A DNA stretch of 64,000 nt from Boesenbergia rotunda. Its lineage: Eukaryota; Streptophyta; Magnoliopsida; Zingiberales; Zingiberaceae. The stretch spans positions 1-64,000 of the forward strand of contig JAGFNQ010005410.1 in NCBI GenBank assembly GCA_024364735.1. Direction: 5' to 3'. Within the stretch, counting starts at the first letter, position 1. Every line of letters starts with the position of its first letter. Shown here in pieces: positions 10,710 through 22,603 of the stretch. The notes beneath the pieces were generated by a model. That model saw only the letters and a program-made list of their open reading frames with translations, made no database searches and was not told the origin of the DNA. Position numbers and translations under genes: made by a program.

Positions 10710-11699
10710 ATGAAAGGTGATTCAACGCGGCTTCTCGCGGCGGCGATTCCGGCGGTTGCGCTACTGCTAGTGCTCTCCTACTGTCAGTGCCAAAACAAGT
10801 TCCTCTTACCACCTTTATTCTCTCTCTCTCTCTGATCGATTACGATTTGTTCATCTCCCTGTACAGTGTGCTACACGCCGCGGATGCATCAAACCGCGAT
10901 CAAGCTCGTCTCCCAATATCACCGCAGGCTACTTCAAGTCGACGAAGGTAAATTACCATTTATTCATAATTAATTAATCAATCACATCACACGCCCGCAG
11001 TCCTCGCGCAAATCCAGTCCGTTCAGTCGCCATAAAAACCGCGAGATCAAACGGCTACACGAACAGTAAGCGCGGCCCGGAGGTGGTTGCCCTACGCGCA
11101 CCGTGCCACCGCCATCAGCAGGACAATATTCCTGAACCTGTCGACTAATTCCCTGCTCTGTCGTAATATGCTGTCGATGATCGTAATTGTAAATAAGAAA
11201 CCGAGGACCGTCTTCGCTCTGCTTCATCCCTTCTTCTGACATTCAGCCGGTCTATCCCCGTTTCTACCCTCGATCGCGTCGTTTTCCACCAGCGCGTTGA
11301 ATTGCTTTTTGTTTGGGGCTCGGGGATGATGGTGCAGGTACAACTTCATCGGGCTCTACGCAGCGGGTGGACGACCAGTGCTGCATGGACGACATTGTGG
11401 TGATCCAGGGCGCGACGGGGCCGCTGCCGAGCGGGATTCCGACGTACACTGTGTCGGTGCTGAACCTCTGCTCCGTCTCTGGAGGCTGTTCTATGGGCAA
11501 CGTTCACCTGAGCTGCGGAGCATTCAGCTCTGCCCGCCTCATCAACCCGCGCATCTTTCGCCGCCTCAGCATCAATGACTGCCTCCTCAACGACGGCCGC
11601 CCGTTGGCCCCCGGCTCCGTAGTTTCCTTCCAGTACGCCAACTCCTTTTCTTATCGGCTCGCCATTTCTAATGCCACGTGCGCTAAGGAGCAATTCTGA
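10710..11699 (+). CDS. TPD1-like secreted cysteine-rich peptide gene, three exons
   Basis: The inferred exons are 10710-10782, 10867-10947 and 11338-11699, both introns in phase 1 with GT...AG ends, giving 171 residues. Residues 1-25 form a hydrophobic signal peptide (AAAIPAVALLLVLSY). The mature part has the TPD1 signature: QCCMDDIVVIQGAT (65-78), PLPSGIPTYTV (80-90), LSCGAFSSARLINP (109-122), NDCLLNDG (131-138) and FQYAN (149-153). Conserved Cys are at 66, 67, 96, 102, 111, 133 and 166. A dibasic pair R126-R127 sits where this family has its processing site; R44-R45 is another. Arabidopsis TPD1 and rice TDL1A/MIL2 are ligands of the EMS1/MSP1 receptor kinase that set tapetum and anther cell fate. 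Whether this copy is the anther ligand or a broader paralogue cannot be told. All residues look intact. Exon 1 uses a weak donor (gtcagt), the least certain boundary. Confidence 0.88.
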
Positions 11700-12159
11700 G
11701 AATTATTATCCTTGATCTTTAAAATAAATTAAATATTAAAATAAATATAATTTTGTTATTTGTTGTACTCTTTTAATTTTCTACTCGTGCCATCTAGTTT
11801 CTACTCTTGCCATCTAAATGCCTGCATAACGCATAAAAGAATCATGATTCGTACACGAATATCTAATTAATATTTTTAATTCGTATTTGATACGGAAGAA
11901 TTTTAGAGTCCCCGATCTATACACAAGTTATGATTAGGCGGTTGATGTTGTCCAATTTGGCAACCCATGGCCAAAAGATCAATGAGGCATTCATAGACTC
12001 GTGTGTCAGTGATGGACCCAAAAGAGACTGTCACGAATATGGGTCTCAAATTTAAATATGTATAAAGTTGGAAATTCTTTTTGTTAATAAGAATAAAAAT
12101 GTAGTAAAGGGGTCACATGTCGTATTTTCCTAGGGCTAGTTAAGATTGTTTGATTCGAG
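11700..12159 (+). other. 3' flank of the TPD1-like gene
   Basis: A/T-rich sequence follows the stop, with several AATAAA-like signals within 60 bp (aaaataaattaaat, 11719-11745) that could direct polyadenylation. The remainder to about 12159 shows no ORF or recognisable repeat. The edge with the LTR to the right is not sharp. Confidence 0.5.
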
Positions 12160-14563
12160 CTTGATGTTTATGTGTCGTTGATATTTTTGGATTTCAATGA
12201 AAATCTGGGTTTGGGTTGCAATCAGAAATGAAAAAAAACACGAATAAAAGTAAAGACAATTAACTAAATGAACTAATAAGATAAATGCAACTAATGAACT
12301 CAATAAATGGGAAACCTAATCAATCACGGTCACTTAACCAAATTGGGAAAACGAATTTGATACCAAATGCAAACAACATGCTAAGCAAATGAATCAGCAC
12401 AGTAGCTGAATTTCCAATTGGAACTAATGCAAAGACTTGCTTCGAAAATCAAACTTAAGACAACCCTAATGCAAAGCAATCTAAAGACAAATTGATATAA
12501 AGTCAATACCGAAACCCACCTGATATTAAATGCATGCAATATACAGAATTGAAACTTGGAATTCAGAATCAAGCTGAATGTAAAACCATCTGTTTTCAAG
12601 CTCAATAGCACACTTAAAGATATGTTTAAACTTGATACAATTCAGTGCAGAACTTGACACAACATGCAGACTTCAGCAACCTTGATACGCAGGAAGAGAA
12701 AACTATGTGCCAAAACTAAAACTAATTGCAGTTTTGAACTGTTACTTGATACAAGAAGAGCAACACTACAACAATGTGAAACTACTGATGTAAAGCAATT
12801 GAATTTGAAGCCAACAAATCGAATGCAAAATTCAGAAGCAATCCATTGCAGAAATGAAATGCAGAGCTTAATAAATCGAATGCGTGAATGCAGTATCAAA
12901 TTGAGTGCTGAAAACTAACAAAGGCAAACTGAACTCGAGTCACTGATCTAAGGTTCAGATCGGATTCGGCAGAGCTAACTTTCACTCGATACAAACTTCA
13001 ACAACTTATAAACCGATTATGCAGAAATAGGAACTAAAAACTTGCAGAAATGGAGTTAAAGTTTTGCAGGGATAAAACTGGCACGCATCAATCGAAACTA
13101 AACGCAAACATGGAATTCAAGTGCTTTGTAAACGAGATAAGCTACAATTTAAATTCAAAAGATCAAACGAAAGCCAACTTGATACAAAATTCAGAAGTGT
13201 TCAAGGAAAAGAAAACTGATACGCAGCAGGGAAACACTGATAAACAACTACAAATCTGATACGCAAGAAATGAAACGAGAATTAAATTGAAATTGCAAAC
13301 TATTGTTCACTAACAGGCTTCTATCTGATACTAATGCAAAATTGAAAGACTACGAACTGCAGAACAGTTCAGGAAATGAAACTACAGCAGCTGATACAAA
13401 GACAGTAATAGATATGTTTGCAGAAATTGAAATTACAACGAAGAAATTGAAATTCAGTAAGAAACTAAGTCTCGATCCATCCCTTAGCTCAAGATCTCCT
13501 TGCCGTCACACAAGAGCAAGCCAAGAACCCCTTCAGCTACGCAGATCAATGGAAAAACGACCTTAATTTCAACTCTGCTCACAGACTGCACTAAGCTGGA
13601 GAAAACCAATCGTTCTCTTCGATCTCGCGATGTCGAGGTGTAATGATGATTTGGTGATGATCAGAGCATACCAGAGGACCCTCCAGATAGCTCCAATGGA
13701 TTAAAACGGCTCAAGACCGCGATCAAATCGATCAGATCACAGAAATTGACGAAACCCTCAATCAACTCTATTCTGGTGCAAATCCGAGCTAGAATCTCCA
13801 CGGAAATCTCCTCCCAATGATCCAGATCTTGTTCCAAGGTCGAAATCGAGTTGGTCACACCTTCAGATGAAGAAAACTACAAACGGAAAGAAGAACAGCT
13901 GAAGAAATGCGAAGAACTGGCGAAGACGCGACAAGCTGCGATCGGTAGCAGAGGACAGTTTATATAGTTAAGAAATGGACGGCTCAGATTAGCCAGCACT
14001 CATCCAACAGTTGATCCTTGTCTGATTTAGATCAAACTTTCCAGATCTTGATCAAGGGTCAGGATCTGCCTCCCAGTAGCTCGGATCTTCCAGATTTGCA
14101 ACGGATGGTTCAGATCACCTTGATCTTTGAATGGACGGTCTAGATTCTCTTGAACTTGATCCAACGGCTAGATGATCTCTGATTTGGATGAAACCTTCAG
14201 ATCATAATCCGACTGCTTGATTAGCCTTAACCCCAGCTCGGATTGATCAGAAGTTCTCAAATGGCCTAGATCTAATCGTTTTTGCATCGGACGACCCAGA
14301 TTAGCCTGATTCTTGATTACTCGATCCGGATCCACTTCCAACTCAAGTTTGACCCAACATGACCTAGGTCCATGAACCTTTCAAGCCTACAAAAGTAGAT
14401 CAACAATTTAGTGGCAAAAATAATTCAAATTTATCAATATTTACAATTAAGTCCAAAATGAAATAAGTCCTAGAGCCTAGGGTAAATTCACAATTACGCA
14501 AGTAAAACATGGGTCAAACCTGGATTTTAGAACTTAAAACGATCAACAAAATAGTACTTATCA
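12160..14563 (-). mobile_element. LTR (3' LTR of Athila-like element A)
   Basis: The right edge is clear: ...tagtacttatCA followed by a purine-rich tract on the minus strand (14564-14580). The U3-side portion (13960-14563) aligns by eye with 27250-27861, including atccaac.gt phrases and a tttgacccaa/tctgacccaa block followed by aagcctacaaaa. The rest (12200-13560) is full of short degenerate phrases such as ctgatac and cagaaatgaa and is less like the other two LTRs. The left edge is approximate. Small ORFs at 12664-13566 are not supported. Confidence 0.65.
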
Positions 14564-14580
14564 AACTCCCCCACACTTAA
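14564..14580 (-). other. Polypurine tract of Athila-like element A
   Basis: Read on the minus strand, aagtgtgggggagttt lies immediately before the LTR that starts at 14563. This is the expected plus-strand priming site of a minus-oriented LTR retrotransposon. Confidence 0.6.
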
Positions 14581-15300
14581 GCTTGAGCGTCTCGCGAAAA
14601 CTACTAAATATGTATCCCCTAGCTTTTCTCAAACATAAGTAGAACCAATTGAAAAGAAATTACCTAGGGTTGTTAATTCTCAAAAATCCAAGCTCTATGG
14701 ATTAGTATCTCGTCCTTAAATCAACAACTTAGCTTTTTCATCCTTCATGATTTATTGAGATGAATTTAACTCACTAGCCTTTCAAAGGAAATTTTTGGTG
14801 GCTCTCTTTTTGAGTTTTAAGTTCATGATGAAAATGGAGCTCACTCATACACACATGTTTTTTGCACTACCATAGGCTTGTTTGTTATCTACTCTCCACC
14901 ATTATTTATGACTAGGATCCACATCTACAAAAGCTCATCCAATCAAGGGGAAAAATATGTAAAATGGTGAAAATGAAGTAAAAGCCAAGAAAAATAGTAA
15001 ATTTGATAAAGTGAAAGACTTGAATGCTCAAGGATATTTTCAATGCACTTTTCCCTCTTGTCAGTCCTCATAATGAAATCAAAAGTGTGATGGAATGAGG
15101 CTTTGGCATTGCTCTTCAAAAATTTGATGAAAAGACCTCATCAACTCTTTTGTGCCAATTGTCCACCTTGCGTGCCAACTTGCTTCCTTCTCTTTTCGTC
15201 TTTTTTTTCCTGTTTCCTTTCTTTTTGTTTCTCTTCTTCAAGTCAGCTGCTGGCTTCTGATTTTGGTTGCACCCGAATATCTACTCATGTTTTCTTCATC
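14581..15300 (-). mobile_element. Non-coding 3' internal region of element A
   Basis: The sequence is A/T-rich with no supported ORF. Phrases such as ttgcactaccataggcttg (about 14863) resemble cattgcactaccatatgctt near 19979, in the equivalent region of element B, so the two elements share this part in diverged form. The plus-strand frames at 15103-15457 are not supported. Confidence 0.5.
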
Positions 15301-18129
15301 TTACTCAGTTATGTGGTGCCCAGCTCTTCTTCTTTTCATAGCATCCTCAGCTTTCTCTGAAATCAAATCTCCCACCACTATGTCAAATGCAACATCATCA
15401 GCAATTAACTGTGCCTCAACAGTCTCATCTGGGGTGTCCATGCCAATAATAGAGTGATCTCCCTTAGGGTCCTTCATGGCATCAAAAATACTAAACTGGA
15501 CTACTGTGTCCCCCACTTTCATCGAAAGTGTGCCAGCATAAACATCAATTTTTGTTCTGGCAGTCTTCAGAAAAGGTCTCCCAAGGATGAGTGGGGATCT
15601 ATGTGCAAGATACACTCCTTCCATGTCTAAAATGTAGAAGTCTGCAGGGAAAATCAACTCCTTAACTTTTACTAAAACATCTTCAATAACTCCTGCTGGA
15701 TGGGTCTGGCTTCTATCTGCTAACTGAATCACAACTCCAGTGGGCTGTAAAGGGCCAATGCCAAGCATCTGGAAGACCGATCTGGGCATTACATTGATGG
15801 AGACTCCCAAGTCTAGCATAGCATTATGAAAAATAGTCCTCCCTATCTCACACGATACAGTAAAAACTCCAGGGTCTTCACACGTTTGAGGTATGACATG
15901 GATGAGTGATAAAACATTTTTTCCCAGGCGGACCAACCCATTTTCCTTAAGCTTCTTCTTGTGAACACATAAATCTTTCAGAAATTTTACATACTTAGGA
16001 ATCTGTTTAATCATAGTCAACAGGGGTACATTAATCTCTACTTTACGGAATAATTTTACCAACTCATTGTACTCTTTGGCTTTCTCCTCCTCCACTTGTC
16101 TTTTGGCTTGAGTTTTCCGCTGTGGAAAGGGCAAGGGCACCGTCATTTCTTCCTCTAGAACCGAATTTGGAGGGGCTAAATTTTGAGCTGCTGTCCCACT
16201 TGTTGTAGCTGCTGTGATGTCGGTTTCAGGGCTGATTTGTGCCTCGTTTTCCACCAAAATTACAGGATTGCTTGATGAAGAAGTTGAGCATGGACTAGGG
16301 GTGGAACCAACTGATTTTGAAGTGGTTTCGGGGTTGATCGGTACTGAAATTATAGTTGTTGCCCTGTTTTCAGAAAAATCTGCTCTTGGACTCTTTGGAG
16401 ATGAAGTAACCTTCCCACTCCTCAAATAAATAGCGCTAACGTTTCCCTTTGGGTTAGGAATAGCTTGAGAAGGTAATTGGCTCGATCCTTGAGCTTTACT
16501 TTGATTTATTTCACTTGCCAATTGTCCAATTTGCCTTCCGATGTTTTGTAAGGCACCAAAAATATTGCCCTGCTGTGATTGTTGGAATTGGCGCTGTTGG
16601 GGCTGATAGGAGGGCTGAAATTGTTGTTTGAAATGGCTGATAAGTAGGCTGGAATGTTGGTTGAATTTGCTGAGAATTATAGCCTTGAAAATTCTAATTT
16701 TGAAGTGGAAGTGGTTGTGGTTGTGACTGAAATTGATTGGGCTGAAATCCTTGATTTTGTGGTTGAAAACTTTGATTCCAAGGCTGAAAACTTTGTTGCG
16801 GTTGTTGGAATTGCTGCTGAAAAGGTTGATATTACTGTGGATAATTCAAATTCCCTTGGAAACCTTGTTGATTCCCTTGAAACGGTTGCTGGAAATTCTG
16901 AAATGTTGGCTGGAAATGCTGATTTTGGGGCTGGATTTGTAGATTTTGGGACTGAAATTGCTGTGGTTGCTGGAATTGTTGTTGCTGTGGGTTCTGTTGA
17001 TAGAAAGAATTCCCATACCTCAGATTTGGATGATTCCTCCAACTAGGGTTATAAGTAGAAGAATAGGGGTTATTCTGGGCTTGAAATTGTCCCCTAACCA
17101 ATGCCGCTATTGTCTCATCTTGTTGGAGGTTGGTGCATGAATCTGAATTATGTTCTTGACTAGAGCAAATGCCATATACTCTCATCAGTTGGCTTGATTG
17201 TGGAGGCACCGAAAGATTGAAATTTTGTCTTGCATTATTAAGACCCATTTGCTTTATTGCTGATGTGAGCTCTACCAATGCATTCTTGATTTCTTTTTGT
17301 TGACTGGAAGTCACCTGAACTTCATTAACTCCTCTAGTAGACAATGCTCTGCTTCCAAACCGTTGAGAATTTTCTGCCATGTTTGAAATAAGTTCCCTAG
17401 CTTGATCTGGCGTCTTGTTAACTAGGGCTCCTCCAGCTGCAGCATCTATCATAATCCTGTCCATCTGCAATAAGCCCTCATAAAAATATTGGATGAGTAA
17501 CTGCTCACTAATCTGATGCTGTGGGTAGCTAGAACACAGTTTGTAAATCTCTCCCAGTAGTCATAAAGTGTCTCCCCCACCACTTGCTGAATGCTACATA
17601 TGCTCTTTCTTATGATTGCAGTTCTGGAGGCTGGAAAATATTTTTCTAGGAATGCCTTCTTTATGGAAATCCAACTAGACACGTGCCCAGTAGGTAAATA
17701 GTAGAACCAGTCCTTAGCTGCTCCAGTCAGGGAAAAGGGAAAAGCCCTCAGCTTGATATCTTCCTCTGAAATACCCTGAGGCTTCATGGTGGGGCATACA
17801 ACGTGAAACTCATGCAGGTGTCTATTTGGATCTTCTCCAGATAATCCTTGAAACTTAGGTAGCAAGTGGATGAGTCCGGATCTGAGCTCAAAATCACCAG
17901 TCAACTCTGGATAAGCAATGCTGGAATACTGAAAGGTGTCATCTGGTGCTGCGAGTTCTTTCATAGTCTTCTGGTGGTCTGCCATGATAATGCCTGAATG
18001 AGTGGGAAAAGTCTGAAGAGAAGGAATATCAATAGTCTCTGAAAGTATGCCTTGGTTCCTCCTTGCTCTGAAAGTTCTCTCAATTTCAGGGTCAAATTCT
18101 TCAAGATCACAACCTGCTGACCTGGTCAT
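15301..18129 (-). pseudogene. Athila-like gag-protease, copy A (broken)
   Basis: Gag packages the element RNA, and the aspartic protease would process it. The first open part (18129-17449) has the Ty3/gypsy gag core: GLSGEDPNRHLHEF, LRAFPFSLTGAAKDWFYYLP and WISIKKAFLEKYFP. A missing T near 17545 shifts the frame inside this core. The next part (17470-16832) becomes Gln/Asn-rich and ends at a stop after NLNYPQ, which copy B shares. The last part (16521-15301) carries the protease (LDLGVSINVMPRSVFQMLGI); the catalytic motif is Asp-Leu-Gly instead of the usual Asp-Thr/Ser-Gly, as is common in Athila/Tat elements. No reverse transcriptase or integrase follows: copy A leaves the shared sequence after AEDA and stops. 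Confidence 0.85.
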
Positions 18130-18269
18130 AAAATAAACAAATCACAGCAAATGTATATGGAAAAATAAAGCAAATGAAGTAAATCACAAGATATAGCAAT
18201 AAGCACAAAAATGGATCAAGAAAAATATGCAATAAGCACACAAGCAAAAATCAAACAACTCAACTAGTA

Positions 18270-18289
18270 GTTCCCCGGCAATGGCGCCA
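18270..18289 (-). other. Primer binding site (tRNA-Asp type), element A
   Basis: gttccccggcaatggcgcca nearly matches the 3' end of plant tRNA-Asp including the terminal CCA. It sits 6 bp inside the LTR that begins at 18296, as expected for minus-strand priming. This fixes the orientation of element A as minus. Confidence 0.8.
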
Positions 18290-18295
18290 AAAATT

Positions 18296-19803
18296 TGATT
18301 TTGCCCACGTGTCGTATCGCGAGTATCAAATACAATTTAAGTATCGAACTCCTCTAAACTAATGTAGCATAGAGCAACTCGAGTCGTCTCCCAACGAATG
18401 TAGTTGGTACATGATAAATCTCAGGATTGTATGTTATTGCTTTTGTGTTTTTGATATAAAACTGGGGTTTGAATTTGAGCGTTAACACTACAAAAAGAAA
18501 TAGCAAAGCAGGTATGAAATCTAGTTTAATCTGACTACAATTGCAGTAAAGAAAGGACAACTTGAAATAGAGCCTTAACGAAACTAAACATAGAGCAAAA
18601 CTACAGCATTGAAGAAATCTAATCTAACCTAACTTAATTGCATGTAAATGAAGACATGAAACTTAAAGCATGGGGAAAGCAATACAAAATAACAGCTAAG
18701 CAAGTAAGAAACTTCACAATTTAAAATAACTATTCTAAGAGGCATTTGATCAAACACAAGATAGACATGTTTAAAATGGCTTCAAATAAGTGCAACTTGA
18801 AATGGGAAGATCCATCAAATACAAGCATTTAACAATCAAACACATAACATTCAGCAATTAAGAAAAATCAACAAGCAACACTTAAATTGCAAGGTTGGCT
18901 AATGAAAGGAGCTGCTGGATCTGCTGTGAGGAAATTGAAGCTGCCAAATGCTATTGAAGAGAAATGCTGCTGAAGAAGCTGCCAGAAGTAAAGCCTGTGA
19001 AGAGGAAGTGCTGGCTGCTGGAAATCTATGAAAGAAAAACTGCTGGGGAGAAATAATATGCTGTGAAGAAATGGATCTCTGCTGGCTACTGGATCTGAAG
19101 AACGACTGTTGGAATTGAAGCATGTGAAGAAAGAAACTGCTGGAAATCTGCTGGATCTATTCTGATGAAGAAGAACAAAGAAGAATGTGTTGCTGGGAAT
19201 TGAAGCTGCTGCGAAGAAATTGTAAAATTGCTGAAGCAAAAAATGATTAAGAAGTGATCGAATTGCTGTAAAAACAAATGCTGTGAAGAAAACTATGAAG
19301 AAATAAACTGCCGAAGAAATGAAATCTGCTGGAAAGAATCGGCTATGAAGGAAATGGATCGCCTCTCAACCCTGGCTTCTCGCAACCCGAGAGAGAGTAT
19401 GAGATGATGAAGTGGAAGTCCGGCCGACGGTGAAGTCGACTAGGGCTCGGAACCCCTGGGTCCTAGCTCGTGGTGGAGTGGAGAGTGGATGGAGAAGATC
19501 TGATCGAGTCGAGAACCCCTCGTCTGCGATCGATCGAAGCTCCGGTCGGCGGCGATGAAATGGGAGGCGATCGCCGGTGGAGGTGGATGGAGTGAGACGG
19601 GAACCCCTCGTCTGCCCTAGCTCTGCGATGGCTGCTTCCTTTTGTGTGTGTCCAATTGGTTCGGTCCAGCTTTGGTTCAGTCTAGCTTGGGTTCAGTCTA
19701 GCTTGGGTTCGGTCCAGCCTTAGCCCAGCAGGGGTTCGATTAACCCAGCTTCAGCGGTTCGGTCAACTCAACTCAGCCTTTGGTTCAGCCAGCTTCAGGG
19801 GTT
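18296..19803 (-). mobile_element. Middle LTR shared by Athila-like elements A and B (truncated)
   Basis: It starts with TGATTTTGCCCACGTG next to the PBS of element A and matches 25712-27230 almost base for base (for example the gctgctggatctgctgtgag region). The match stops near 19803 after the ttcggttcagtcta-type repeats, so about 600 bp of the U3 side are missing compared with the right LTR. It serves as the 5' LTR of A and stands where the 3' LTR of B should be. Confidence 0.7.
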
Positions 19804-21301
19804 CGATTAACTCAAGAATCCATGTATTTATGGTTCCAAATCTCACATAAGTCAAAAGCATAGTAATTTCATCAACTTGAATAAACTAAACATGACAAAA
19901 ACCTCACAAGATGGATATATGCACTGATGCTCACAAAAATAACAAATATGAAAGTGGAGTTCTCTCAAAGCATTCATGACATTGCACTACCATATGCTTG
20001 CTTATCTTCTACTTCTCCACTACTATAACATAAGTACACAAATCAAGAGGACTTTCCAAGGACTAATGATGAAACCATGTGCTAACAAGAAAACAAGAAG
20101 GGTAGATAACAAAGGAGATCACAGAGAGCATGAAAGCATTGGGGTAATTAACATGATGTATACAATCAAACAATAGGCCAAAATAAAAACTCAATCAAAC
20201 CTCGAACACTCAAAATTCTCCTTGCACATTCTCAATACAATACACAACAACCACTTACAACACTTCTAAAAATGCATGTATGTATCAACAACTTAACTCT
20301 TGAGTTTCTCTCAATAAAAATATCAAGTGAGTATACATCAAAAATTCTTTTATGAAAATATTCCTTCTTGTTCATCACTAACAAAAATCCCGAATACTTG
20401 AGAATTTTTTTTCACTCTCTTTAATTTCTCATTCTTTTCTTTTCTATTTTTTTTTCTTTTTTTTCATTTCTCTCTTTTTTTTTCTTCTTTTTTTTCACAG
20501 AAAGATTTTTTTCAATAAGCATTCACTCATACACACTTGTCTCCCCCCCCCCCCCCCACTTAAAACTTGCACGTCTCGGGCAATGTAATAAAGCATGATA
20601 ACATCTAAAACTCACAATAATGGAGGCTGATAATAGACAAATAAAAATGTATCTCATCATGCAATCACCCCATGCTCTCATCGCATGCTCAAGGGAAGAA
20701 TAAGCTAATAAAGATATGGCAGTGAGAATGTAATGACAATGAAAAGATCTGACAAAGAAAAGACAATGAAATATGAAAGCAATAGGTGAAATGCTCAGTA
20801 GTAACAATAACAAAGGAGAGAAAAAACTAAGAGTTCAACAAGAAAGGTTGCCTCCATCATATTCATGTAAGCTTATGCTATTGTAATTTCAAAAAGAATC
20901 AAAGCAAGTTCTAGAGTGTCAAGTATCACAAATGCTATCACACATAAGAGGATTAAGGATAGGCATGACAATATCCTCACCAGGTGAACAATAAACTGTC
21001 ATGCTTAATCTAACAAGATAAAGTCCATCACCACAACAATTGACTAAATGTAATTAATGTCCCAAGCATACCAAGGAAACCAAAACTCAATAATCAAACT
21101 TAACCATCTTTTATGATTCTCAAAGTATAATAAAGGAACATGTAAGGAGATACAACTTGAAATCAAACAAGGTTTATTCAAGACCAAACAAAATGCAGAA
21201 TGAGGAAGCAAAACATGAATGCAAAGTATAAAAGCAAACCAACATGCAAGTATAAACATAAAGAAAAATACGAAAAAGAAAGAAAAGGAACAAACTCCCC
21301 T
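19804..21301 (-). mobile_element. Non-coding 3' region of element B with a C15 tract
   Basis: This stretch is A/T-rich with a long pyrimidine run (20400-20500) and 15 consecutive C at 20543-20557. The context (C-run, then cacttaaaacttgcacgtctcggg) corresponds to the PPT of element A (cccccacacttaagcttgagcgtctcgcg). The G-run on the minus strand is therefore likely a polypurine tract that has expanded. The adjoining LTR start is not recognisable. No gene is seen. Confidence 0.45.
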
Positions 21302-22500
21302 TTAAGTAGGGTAGAGAGCACGTAGCATCCATTTTGGGAGAACTATCCTCATGTGATCAACCTCGTAGTGCACAGATTTCTCCCTTGACAATTTAGCACA
21401 AGCATCTTCCGGGGGTCGGAGACGATTAAGGTTCAGAATCCATTCTTGGGGTAGATAATTGAAAATCAAAGTGAACTCGACCCCTCCCACTGCATGTCCC
21501 CTAGAAGTCCTTCCGGGAGGTTGTAGGCTATTAAGTTTCAGTACCAATTCTAGAAGCCTACGGGATCCTGTAAAACCATGTAGAGAGAATACCTTCCGCA
21601 TGCATGCAGGGTAAGAAAAGAGTGAAATATGAACAACCTCTACATAAAATGACTCAAGATATGCGTCACATCCTATGAAATCAATTTTCAGTACCTCAAT
21701 GAATTTATCACAATTATTTTCTACAAAAGATGCATCACGAAACTCATCGCAACCAATAAAATCAACCTCGGGTACCTCCATAAGTTTTTCACACTCAACT
21801 TCAGCATAAGATATAGTAAGAGATTCATCACAATAAACAACATCAATTTCAGACCCTTCTAAAAAGTTTTTGCAATCCATATCTATAAAAGATGTATCAG
21901 GTAATTCACCACATTCAACAAAATCAATTTTAGGTGCCTCTACGAATTTTTCACAATCAGCATTTACATGAGATGCATCAAGAAATATTTCACAGCCAAT
22001 AAAATCAATCTCGGGTACCTCCACAAGTTTTTCACACTCAACTTCAGCATAGATATAGCAAGAGATTCATCAAAATAAACAACATAAATTTCAGGTTCTT
22101 CTAAAAATTTTTCACAATCAGTTTCAGCATAATACGTATCAAGAAATGTTTCACGGCCAATAAAATCAATCTCGGGTACTTCCATAAGTTTTTCACACTC
22201 AACTTCAGCATAAGATATAGCAAGAGATTCATCATAATAAACAACATCAATTTCAGACTATTCTAAAAATTTTTCACAATCAGTTTCAGCATAATATATA
22301 TCAAGAATATCATCGCAATGAATAAAATCAAGCCTGGGTGCCTCTATGGAATTTCCATCATTATTTTTCACAAAAGATGTATCAAGACATGCTTCACATG
22401 CAATTCTAGACAACTCTGAGAGATTTTCTAAAGGAAAAGGAGAAATACTTACCTGATCGTGCTCAAGTTCTGGTGGACACTTAACTGAAACAGGTGATTC
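21302..22500 (-). pseudogene. Acidic tandem-repeat ORF downstream of gag-protease in element B
   Basis: Two overlapping frames (22185-21964 and 22024-21302) encode repeats of about 27 residues with the pattern C-E-K-F/L-x-E-V-P-E-I-D-F-I-G-C-D-E-x-x-D-x-S (for example EVPEVDFIGCDEFRDAS). They are rich in Asp/Glu with regularly spaced Cys. The DNA shows the same periodicity up to about 22400, so an original frame was broken near 22060 and 22260. The C-terminal 100 residues (FTGSRRLLELVLKLNSLQPP, WILNLNRLRPPED) are not repetitive. It lies where pol would lie in a full element. I recognise no family. It might be an accessory protein of a non-autonomous Athila lineage or a captured gene piece. 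Copy A lacks it. Confidence 0.55.
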
Positions 22501-22603
22501 TTGGGTTCATGCTCCCATCATGCAAGTCCCTACACTTTCTGGCAATGTTGGTGGTCCCTGAGGCTCTGTGCAATCCCCTACACTTGTAGAATCTTCTCCC
22601 GTT

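Noticed and set aside
16654..17046. Plus-strand frame of 130 codons with Val/Glu/Asp repeats, and its counterpart at 24085
   Set aside because: It is the reverse reading of the Gln/Asn-rich gag tail; gag on the minus strand explains it fully.
18354..19277. Minus-strand frames rich in Phe/Ser/Gln inside the middle Athila LTR, with counterparts at 26501
   Set aside because: They lie within an LTR and come from gctgctgga and gaagaaat repeats; no family resemblance.
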